Assembly (NCBI GenBank): GCA_037693485.1
Contig: CM075344.1
Location: 22,838,501-22,902,500 of the forward strand
Reading direction: 5' to 3'
Length of the DNA stretch: 64,000 nt
Source of the DNA: Kitagawia praeruptora
Lineage: Eukaryota; Streptophyta; Magnoliopsida; Apiales; Apiaceae
The notes under the pieces are model-generated. The model was not told the origin of the DNA. It searched no databases and saw only the letters and a program-made list of their open reading frames with translations. Position numbers and translations under genes: made by a program. Each line of letters starts with the position of its first letter. Within the stretch, counting starts at the first letter, position 1. Shown here one piece after another: positions 43,495 through 55,400 of this stretch.

Positions 43495-46400
43495 TCTTGG
43501 ATGAACTTGAGAGCCTGGATACGTACTTCATCAAGCTCGGCCTCGGTGTACGTTGTTCGAGTCTTCGGCAGCCACTAAAGGCAACAAACAAACACAATTA
43601 AAATGCATCAGAAACAAACACAATTAAAATGCATCAGAAACACAATTAAACACAAAGACGCACACCTTTGTAGCAAAAGTCAATTTTGTATCACTGATAA
43701 TTTCTTTCATGTAGCGCATTACTACATAAGCACATTCAGTACCACCGGGTTGCTTGGGGGATCCCTATTAATTCCAAAAAATAAAATGCATCAGAAAAAT
43801 AAATTTACTAGAACTGATCAGTTGAAGTGTAAAAGTACTTACACTCAGAAACTTTGCCTTGGCCGGCTTCCGATTGCCCCTACCAGTTTCACAGTTGTAA
43901 GTTTTCACTGCCCTGAATGTACAGTTTCACATTCAGTACAATTTCTTTCATGTAAGTTTTATAAAAACTGATCCAATGTACACAGAAATTCATGAAAACT
44001 GTGTCCAAAATTTCACTGCCCTTACCTTGATAATGCTAGTTCTAGTAATGTAAACTGTGTTGGGTGAGGGAGTGGATTGAGAAAATAAATTTCACCTTCC
44101 CATATAATAGCCAAAATCCAATGCATACTGTTTTCATTAAAAAAACATACCAAAGACAGATTTTTAGTACTCTATCCAGTTTTTTAGTATCGTAACTTAA
44201 TATAAGCTAGAACTTACTCCTGATTATACGGCAAAAAGAACAGCCGATCCGGGTTGCCCTGTTAGGTCGAATACACAATAAGCAATCAAATACTGTATGA
44301 GTAACTTAACAAGAACACACTGTTTAACAATTAAAAACTGTTTGGAATTAATAATTCCTCTCTCGGTGATGTAAATATCACAGAGAGCTGCTTAGGTTAC
44401 AATGGATGAATATCTCAAATGTTCGACTACCCTTCTAGGGTTAACCTAACTGTATTTATAGAACATACAGCTTCGTACAATCAGTAACTGATACTCCAAA
44501 AATCAAGCTATACAATTGATATCAATCACGATTGCTTCAGTCTTCCAAGTCAACTCAATCTCTTTGACAGCTTTTCAATCTTCAAAGATATTGCTTCCAT
44601 ATTTATCAATCTTCAAACACTGTTGACTCTTCAGACAATACCGCTACAGAGTTTAACAAACTCTGTTTGCGCTTCCAGTCAGTGTTTAATCAAACTCTGA
44701 CTGCTTCCAGCTAAACTCTGTTTTCTGACTTTAGCTTCCAAACACTGTTTTCATCAATCATTTCTAACAATCTCCCCCAACTTGTCCATTAGCAAGAATG
44801 TACAAGTTTTACAGTAAATGATGATGTCAAAACAAATACAAAGTTTACAGTGTTTAACATACAAACAGAGTTTAAGCTATTACTTAACAAATTCTACATG
44901 AAATAAGAAAATTCTTACAGACTTTAATCTCTAATCTCTTGAAGATCAGGCACTGTTCTGAGATAGTCTATAAGCAACTTTCTTTTAGCATTTTCAAGCT
45001 CTATCTGCATAGCTTCTTTGATTTCTCTCAACTGAGGATTATTCTCATCAGTTTGATAGATAGCAGCTCTAAGATCGTAGATTTTGTTTCTTCTCATCTC
45101 ATTTCCCAACCTGATGTATTTCACCTCTTCAGATTTTACATTGAAATCCAGAACAGTAATTCCAAGATCTGTTTTCAGCTTTGTAGTCCCCTTCTCCATT
45201 TCAATCAGATTGCCATTCCAATCTCTGTATTTAGGAACATACTTGCTGTTGAATTTCATTTGCCTTCTTGCAAGGTTTTGAATCATTCTTTGTTGAAGTA
45301 CATTTGCCACTGACTGAGCTCTTTGATTTCTAACTCTGAAAATATACAGGACATATTCAAGTTCTTCAGCATATTTTAATTCGATATCCTTTTCAGAGAC
45401 TTTAAATACTGTTCCATCAGCCATGAAATATAACAAGAAATCCTTTTCTAGACTCTTTTGATGTACAAGCTGTACTGACTCCAGTTTGTCTAAACTCTCT
45501 TGAGTGACACCACCTCCTGGAACAGACAGTGAAGAAGGATCTCTAGGACCAACATATTGTCTTTTATCTCTGTGTGAGCCTATGCCTTCTTTGTTGTATC
45601 CAACTTTACCAGATAAAGCTCTACCATCAGAAAAATCCATTTGAATTGTAGCTTCTAGTCTTGGATCATGAGGAGCACCTCTTTTAAATGTTGATTTCAA
45701 CTGAGAAGACAATAATGGTGTGGTCACAACTTGTGCAGCAACAGAGGTTGTGTTTTCATTCTTCTGTACAACATGTGTATCAACAGAGGTTGTAACTATA
45801 CTTTTCAGTTTTTGCTTAGCTTCTGCATCTGTTGGTTTTCTGAATACTTGCATTCTTTGATCTGTACCAACTGGTTCTTTGATTTGAATACCTTTAAGAA
45901 CAGGCTTTGCAGCTTTAGCAACTTTCACATTCTTCTTTCCTTTTTCAGACTTTAAAGCTTTCAGATGTTTTTCTTGTAAACTCTTCTCTTCAGCTTTAGC
46001 ATCTTCTATGGTCACTCCTTCTGCATTCTCTTCCATGAAAAGCTTAACAGCTAACTCCTCATCAGTCTTTGGGTTTGATGTTAATTCCAAACTCTTGGTC
46101 TTTGAGGTACCTTGAGTTTCAGTGTTTGTTCCAACAGACTGTGATTTAAAAGATTTGCCAGATCTCAGAGTTTGCCTTTCAGAGTTTAAAACCTTGCTTT
46201 TATCACTTGCCCCTCCATCTCCAGCATCATCCTTTTTAGTCAGAGTTTGAGAAACTTTGCATTTTGACTTAGTAACTCTCTCCCCCTTTTTGACATCATC
46301 AGGAATTAGTATTGATGTAATGAGCTCTAAAGAGTTTGCAATTGAATCCACCTTAGCAGATAAAGCAGTCTGATTTTCTTCAACCTTTCCTAGCCTGGCA

Positions 46401-49400
46401 AAGAGAGTGTCTTGAACTTTGGACAGCTGAACAGCTTTTATTTTGGACTCTCTTTCCATCTTCAACTCTCTTGACTGAATCTCAGTCTTCAAGGAAGCAA
46501 TTTCATGTTTAGTGTCAGCAAAATTTCCTTCCAGAGTCTTGACTTGTACCACAGTTGCCTTTAAACAGGATAAGATTTCTGGATTTGAAATTTGCTTTGC
46601 AGTTTGCTTAACAAACTCAGATGCTCTCCCTTTTGGAAAAATGCAATCTTGTTTATACCAATTTTCAGCAGATTTAGCAAGATGCTCTACTTCAATAGCA
46701 TGTGATGGACAAGGCTGAGCAAAAGGTGTATGTTTACTATCTGTCTGTGCAGGTGCACTCACAAAAGAATCAGAGTTTGCATCACTGTCAGATTTATCTT
46801 CATCACTTGCACCTTGAGCTTGACCATCTTTGAAAGAACCACTGTGCTGAGCAGTGTCAGCCACAGTTTCTGCAATAACTTCTGCAACCTTTTCAATAAT
46901 CACCTCATGTTGCACAGGCTCTGCAACAGAGTTTGCCTTAGTAGCTTCATCACCTTTGTCTTGAATTGGAGAAGTTACTAACTCTGTGTGTGATGCTATA
47001 GCTTCAGGAACATGTACTGCAGGCTCATCAGCTACACCAGGAGCTTCAACATGAACAACAGGTGAAACAGGATCAAGAATTGATTCAGGAACATTATGTA
47101 CTGGTGACAAACCATCTCTTTGATCCTCTTCTACAGGCATTTTATCCTCTGTAGGTATTTCAACAGTAACATTATCCTCTGCAGGCATTTCAACCTCTGC
47201 AGGTATTTGTACTTTGTCATCCACAATATTCTCTGCAGGCATGTCAACTTTTGCAGATACTTCAACATTCACTGTATCCTCAACAGTAGGTGTTTGCTGT
47301 GAAACCACCTCTGGAGCTTCAACAACATTCTCTGTATCTGAATCAGAAAGAATTAGTCTCCTTTTCTTGATTGGCACAACAATCTCCTCTTCATCTTCAC
47401 TTGAGCTTTCTTTTGGTGGTGAAAGTGAAGGTCTGTTTGCATGTTGCTTCATTCTTCTAGTATAAACAGCTCCAGGTAATGTCTGTTTAGCCTTTGAATG
47501 TTTAGTGTTTTGGGCAGTGTGTTTCTTTCTCTTTGGCTTGGTTTTGGCTGGTTCAGTAGGTGCTGGCTCAGAGTGTAAGGTATCAGTGTTTAAAGCTTCA
47601 GTGTTTAATGGTTCAGTGTTTGAGGGTGGAGAGTTTATTTGTGGAGAGTTTAAGGTTTCTGGTTGTGGTTGTTGAGATGTAGTAGGTACAGTAGTTGTGG
47701 GTGTTGGAGGTGTTGGTTCAGAGTTTATGGTTTCTGGTGGTTCAGGCATTTGTTGTGGTGATTGAGGGTCTTGTGGTTGGTTCACATAGTTTTGTAAGGC
47801 TAAAGGCATAAACAACTCAGGTATTTGCTGTTTAGTGACATCTTTGTTTGTCAAATCAGTGAACATTCTCTTAGCAACTTGAAAAGGCTGAATTACATCA
47901 GCTTCATCAATTGGAATGTTAGGCACACATGCAGTAAATAGCAATTGACAAAAACGAGCAAAATAAACAGTAGTAGACTCAGACAATCGCTCTCCCAAGT
48001 TCATTAGTACTAGTCTACCAAAATCGAAGTTACCTCCATATAGTAGAGCATGACCAATTTGGAGAGTATCCAGAGGTAGTGCATCCCAGTTTGTTGTCTT
48101 CTTTCCAAAAGCCCTTGTTATACAATCAAAGAAGAAACTCCATTCCTTTCTCAAACTTGGTCGTCTCAAAGACCCTATCTTGTTCAAGTTTCCTGCACAT
48201 CCAATTTGTTCCAACATTGTCCTCAATCTATCATGACCAACAACACTGTAAGAAGTGTGTGTCTCAAAGTCCAAAGCATCCCTGACAGTGGTTGGAGTAA
48301 TGATATACTCTGATTCTTCATGAGTGAAAATGATTGTTGGAGTGCCAGCCTCTCCTCCATCATCATATTCAGAGTTTGACCAGAAAGTAGCAATCTGTGA
48401 AGCAGATAATGTTGGTGGTGCAGTTAGAGCCGTCCCTATCTCAGAATCGTTCAAGAAGTTTTGGAACAAGTGAAACGCCTGTGGAGCATTTTCATTATCC
48501 AATGGTGCTGCATAGTTACTAGGGAGAAAGACTAACCCTGCTGCATCAAATGCTTTAGTTGCCATTAGTAACAAGATACGAAGATATTCAGAGAAAAGAT
48601 TTGAATGCACTGTAAGTGTTTATCAAAAAGTGAAGGAGAGAATAAGAGAAGTGTGAAAATGAATAAGTATGTAAGTAACTGTGAGTGGGTGAATGTGAAT
48701 CGATATGGAGTGAGAGACTAAAGACGATTAGAGTAAAATTAAAACTCAATCGTTTATTTAGTAAAAACGCGCAACTGTTGTAGAGTAGTGTTTGAGTGAG
48801 ACACAATCATGGGACACATGTCAAACAGCCAATGGATCACTTAATAATTACCGCTGTTATTCCTATAATCACGACACTTAGACACATTAACACTAATTAA
48901 CAGTTGTCAACGACCCCAATTACTCCAAAATAGTCAAATCATCTCAATAAGACTTTACCTCAGAGTACTTAACACAACTCAACAGAGTTTATCAATTTTC
49001 CAACTTTATCACTAAAACCCTTTCAAAAATTGCACAGTTGTGAATATGAGTGTGTGTGAAGCAGAGTTTACTGAAATCAATTTTTAGAGCATCTAATATT
49101 TCATAAAATCCATAACAAACAGTTAATAAACACTGAATGCACAAACTCTCATATTAAACACTGATTGTTTGATGAATGCTAAACTCTGTAGTTACTGTTA
49201 TACAGAAATCTGAAAACTTCTATTCCCTTTGATGTCCATGATTATCCAAGTAAGCACACAGTCTTTAAAGACAAAAATATCAAGAGATAGAAATCAGAGC
49301 ATCATTCAGTGAATAACAGTCATGAACTGTATAACCTCACAAACTCTCAAAGCACACAAGTGTTTAGGTGATGTGTTTACACTCACATTCAATCAGAAAT

Positions 49401-52400
49401 AGCAGAGTCTACCATATGCTTGAATGTCCACCAATTCTACACTACTTTGAGTACATGTATCCACAAATCAAAAGGACTTTATTCAGGGTTTAAATGGAGT
49501 AAGATCAAACAGATGAAAAGAGATGTTTTATTCAAGAGTGACTTCAAGCTGAGCATCTTAAGAGAACAAAGTGTTCAGTCACAGTATATATTTGTACAAG
49601 ATCAGTATATATGCTCTTTTTTTTTTTTTTTTTTTTTTCATATATTTTTTATTTAACATATATACTGAGTAAACTTTTTCTTTTCTTGAGAAACACTCAT
49701 CTGTTTGAGAGAAGAAAAAAAATATTTAACTGCTCTTAATACTTCAGAGTATAGGAAAAATGAGCAGTTAATAAGGCTCAAAGGGGTTTACTAAGGATGG
49801 AATTTATGAACAGTGTTTATACAGTGTTTGTACAATGTTCAAAAGAATTTTGAACAGTGTTTGAAAGAATGGTAAATCCTATTGCCTTTATCATTTTCAT
49901 GCACACACATATCCTGTAGTCTCAAAATGGTTTAATACAAGTTCTAGAGAAACATACTACCTGATGAATATCATACAACAATAAATACTGATTGATAGAA
50001 AGTGTATCAATCACTGATTTGGCTCAAACTCTCACAGGGTGTAAACATGAGTCTGAACTCACCAAACTAATCACTGACACATCTCAAGTTTTATGATTTT
50101 CACAAGTACAAACAAGGAATCATCATGAACCATACCTTTGGAAACAGAATGTCACTTATCAGAGTTTAGAGTTCATCAATAACCAAAATTATTTATGAGT
50201 GGCCATGCACACAATATTCATAGACTCAGAGTTTAGGACTAAATAAACTAAGAGATGCTATAAATATGAAACAGTATCATGCTGTGTTAATTTTCTGCAC
50301 AAAGTCTGATTAGATAGTAGTGACTCAGAAAGAATCATGATTTAATTACTGTGAATCATGCTTCATACATATTTCTTCATTGGTATTTTCATTCAGACAA
50401 TAATCAATTCTGAATTCACTGAGTGTATCTAACATGTTAACAGTATTTAACAGACAGACATGCTGACAGAGTTTAAAAAGATTTAAACATTAGCATGCAG
50501 AACAGAGTTTAATACTAAGGTTCACATAGCACTTAACAATTTACAGAAAACATGAGCAATAAGTTTTTGAGTCTAACCAACATCTCTAGTCAAAACTAGA
50601 GACCATTCCTAGTTCATTGACCAGTCTTGTAAATGTAACTTCACTCAATGGCTTGGTGAAGATATCTGCAAGTTGTTGTTCTGTAGACACAAAGTGAAGC
50701 TCAATGTTGCCTTCCTCTACATGCTCTCTGATGAAGTGATACCTTATGCTGATGTGCTTTGTCATTGAATGTTGCACTGGATTACCTGTCATTGCAATAG
50801 CACTTTGATTATCACAGTAAATAGGTATCTTGGTATACCTTAATCCATAATCCAGCAGTTGATTCTTCATCCATAAAATCTGTGCACAACAGCTACCAGC
50901 AGCAATATACTCTGCTTCAGCTGTAGATGTAGATATTGACTTCTGTTTCTTGCTATACCAGGAAACAAGTCTGTCACCCAGAAATTGACAACTTCCACTG
51001 GTGCTTTTTCTGTCTATCTTACATCCAGCAAAGTCTGCATCAGAGTAACCAAGAAGTTTAAACTCTGATTCCCTTGGATACCACAGCCCCAAAGTTATAG
51101 TGCCCTTCAGGTACTTGAATATTCTCTTTACTGCTGTTAAATGTGGTTCTCTTGGATCAGCCTGGAACCTTGCACATAAGCAAGTTGCATACATGATATC
51201 AGGTCTGCTAGCTGTCAAATAGAGCAAAGAACCAATCATTCCTCTGTAGCTTGTCATATCTACTGATGACCCTGCATCTTTGTCCAATTTTGTTGCAGTT
51301 GCCATGGGAGTTGTTGCAGATGAACAGTCAAGCATACCAAATTTCTTGAGAAGGTTTCTGGTATATTTTGCTTGATTTATAAAAATTCCATCATCTGTTT
51401 GCTTCACCTGTAGGCCTAGAAAATAACTAAGCTCTCCCATCATACTCATTTGATATCTTGAATGCATGAGTTTGGCAAACTTCTTACAGAGTTTATCATT
51501 AGTAGACCCAAAAATGATGTCATCCACATATATCTGAACTAAAAGCAAGTCACTACCATTTTGGAAATAAAACAGAGTTTTGTCAATAGTACCTCTGTGA
51601 AATCCACTTTCTAGTAGAAATTTGGCAAGGGTTTCATACCATGCCCTTGGTGCCTGCTTAAGTCCATAGAGAGCCTTGTCTAACCTGTAGACATGATCTG
51701 GATATTTTGGATCTACAAACCCTGGTGGTTGTTCCACAAACACTTCTTCTTCAAGTTTTCCATTCAAAAATGCACTTTTTACATCCATCTGAAACACTTT
51801 GAATTTCATGTGGGAGGCATATGCTAGAAAAATCCTGATTGCTTCCAATCTAGCCACTGGAGCAAATGTTTCATCATAGTCTATTCCTTCCTGTTGTGAG
51901 TAGCCTTTTGCAACCAGTCTTGCCTTGTTCCTTGTGATAACACCCTCACTGTCAGTTTTATTCCTGAAAACCCATTTAGTACCAACAATTGATCTGTTCT
52001 TGGGCCTTGGTACAAGTGTCCACACTTCATTTCTTTCAAATTCATTTAGCTCTTCTTGCATTGCTGTTATCCAGTCAGCATCTTTAAGAGCTTCTTCCAC
52101 TTTCTTTGGCTCAGTTTGTGACAAGAATGCATGAAACAGACATTCATTTGTTGTTGCACTTCTTGTCCTTACTTTTGCATCTGGATCACCAATAATCAAA
52201 TCAGGTGTGTGAGATTTAGTCCATTTTCTTGCAGAAGGCAGATTGCTTCTGTCATCATGTGATCCTCCCCCTTGATCCATGCTCTCCTGATTTTCCTGGT
52301 GTCTTTCCTCATTTTCAGATGCTCCCCCTGAATGTGACTTCTCAGAATTATCAACTGAGTCACTATTAGTGTTTGAATTTTCACTTTGATGTGATTCTTC

Positions 52401-55400
52401 ATGCTCCCCCTCAACTGGTTCTTCCCTTGTTTCTGATTGAAGAGTTTCTTCAGTATTTACCAGTAGAGGTTCAGAGTTTAGATCAACAGAGTTTGACACA
52501 TCAGTCTGATCAGAGTTTACTTTTTCAGAGAATAAATCTTCATTTTCAAAATGCAGTTGATCATGTTCATCTACATCTTCAAGTCCAGTTATCTTCTTGT
52601 CATCAAATGACACATGAATTGATTCCATGATCACCCTGGTTCTCAGATTATAAACTCTGAATGCCTTAGTTGACAGTGGATAGCCAACAAAAATACCTTC
52701 ATCTGCCTTTAGGTCAAACTTGGTCAACTGTTCAGGATGAGTCTTCAACACAAAGCACTTGCATCCAAAAATATGAAAATATTTTAGATTTGGCTTTTTC
52801 TTCTTCACCATTTCATATGGTGTTTTACCATGCTTGTTGATCAGTGTTGCATTTTGAGTAAAACAAGCAGTTTGAACTGCTTCTGCCCAGAAATATGTTG
52901 GCAACTTTGCTTCATCTAGCATGGTTCTGGCAGCTTCTATCAAGGTTCTGTTCTTCCTCTCCACTACACCATTTTGTTGTGGAGTACCAGGTGCAGAAAA
53001 CTCTTGTTTTATCCCTTTACTCTTGCAAAATTCTTCCATAGATGAATTCCTGAACTCAGTTCCATTGTCACTTCTGATTATCTTCACTTGATGCTCTGAC
53101 CCTTTTTCCAGTTGAATTACATGTTCTGCCAGTGTTAATGCAGTTTCATCCTTCTTTGCAAGAAAATATACCCATGTGAATCTGGTATATTCATCAACAA
53201 TGACTAATGCATATTTCTTCTTTCCAAGAGACATCACATTCACTGGACCAAAAAGATCAACATGTAGTAGATGATAAGGATCAGCAATTGAAGACTCAGA
53301 TTTACTTTTGAAAGATGTTTTTCTCTGTTTGGCCTTTTGACAAGAATCACACAGTCCTTCTACATTCAACAAGAACTTTGGTAGACCTCTTACAAGATCA
53401 TTCTTGATTAGCTCATTGATGTTGTTCAGATTCAAATGAGAGAGTTTCTTGTGCCATTTCCAACTCTCTTCACTGGACATCCTTGTAGACAGACACACTG
53501 CTTTGCCATCAGTGTTTGTTGACAATTTGATTTCATAGATGTTATTGTGTCTGTTTCCAACTAGAGCAACTTTCCCTGTAGATTTACTGATCACTTGACA
53601 ATATTCAGGCTGAAAATCTACATGATATCCTCTGTCACAGATTTGACTCACAGATAGCAAATCATGCTTGAGTCCTGGAACAAGAGCTACATTTGTGATG
53701 ATGACATTTCCAAGATTAATATTGCCATATCCCAGTGTATGTCCTATGTTGCCATCTCCATAGGAAACTTCTGGGCCAGCCTTCTCCTCAAACTCTGATA
53801 GCAGGGCTTTATTTCCTGTCATGTGTCCTGAACATCCACTGTCCACGACTAGGGTACTGACCCTTGTGCCCTGCAATCACAAACAATCACTAATTATTAG
53901 TTTTAAGGATCCAGACTTGCTTGGATCCTTTGGCTTTCTTAATTCTGTTAGCTTTTGCAGCGGAATTCATATTAACAGAGTTTAAGCTAACTTTTTCAGA
54001 GTTTACATTTGCAGAGTTTACTTTAACCCATTTCAAATTTGGCTTGGGTTCATAGTAATTATAGTAAATAGCATGATAATCTCTGCAAGTGTAAATAGAA
54101 TGCCAAGTACTTCCACAGTGTTTGCATAAAGTCTGTGGTCTAGTTCTCACATAATCATTCTTTACTGCAGTTTTAGAAGGCAAAGAATTAATGTTCTTAT
54201 TCTTACTGCAGTAACTAGCAAGATGATTAGTGCTACCACAATTAAAGCATGTTTTTCTAGGAGCTAATGAAGCAAGCATTGGCTTAATTCCTGAAGTTAT
54301 GCCTACTTTTCCATTTTTGTTTTTCTTAGGCAATCTCTGTTTGTTGACAGATTTTATCTCCTTAAGCTTATGCTTGAGTTGTTTATCTGTCATTAAACCA
54401 ATGTTAGCCTCTTTAACAAAAGTTTTAGCATATGACTCTTTAACAGCCTTTTTCTGTGCTTCAGTCTTAGGTCCACCTGTTCCCATGACATTACCCTCAG
54501 ATGAACAATATGGTCTAACTTTTACCTTATTTTCAAATCTAAGTTCATCTCCAACAGAGTAACCTAGACCTACTGTATCTGACTGAAACACTTCTTGAGT
54601 GTCTTTGCCAGAGTGTGTCCAAGTTTTAATGATGTGTTTAGTATCCTCCAATTCAGATTCTAGTTGCTTATACTTACCTAGCAACTCCTGTTCAATAAAC
54701 ACTGCATCATCTCTCTCTTTTTGAATTTTATTCATGTTCTCTAACTGTTCCTCAACAAGTTTATTTCTTTCTTTGAGTTGAGAACACTCAGACTTTATCC
54801 TCTCATTTTCTAAGGTCTGATCTCTATAACTGATATGCAATGCTTTAAGATAAATTCTTAATTCAGTTATATTATCAGTGTTATAAGCATAAGTGGTTGG
54901 AGGTACCTTGAGATCATCATTTTCAGTCTGAGTAGTAGCCATGAGAGCATAGTTGACTTCCTCATCTGAATCTGAAGTGTCTGCCCAATCTCTGCCTTTG
55001 GTGTAGAGTGCCTTTTCAGTTTTACCCTTCTTGCACTCTGGAGCATAGTGTCCCATCTCCTTACACTTGTAGCATTGAATCTCAGACTTATCTTTCTTTC
55101 CAGATTTGAAGTCCTTTCCTTCAGCTTTCTTGAAATTCTTCTTGTCAGACTTTGAGTAGTCCCTTGAGAATCTCTTTACCTTCTTGAAGTTCTTGTAACC
55201 CATCTTCTTGAAGGTCTTTACCATCAATGCAGCCATTTGCATCATCTCTTCATCATCTTCAGAATCAGATGAACCATCTGTGTTTGAGTCAACATCAGTG
55301 TTTGATGACTCATTCTCTGAATGGATGACTAAGGCTTTCCCTTTTGCCTTTCTCCTTGATGCCTCCTTCTTTGATGGTTTCTCCTCAACCTTGAGTGCAA

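Noticed and set aside
44924..48610. Retroviral-type envelope gene
   Set aside because: The location fits, but no signal peptide, fusion-like segment or membrane anchor can be seen.
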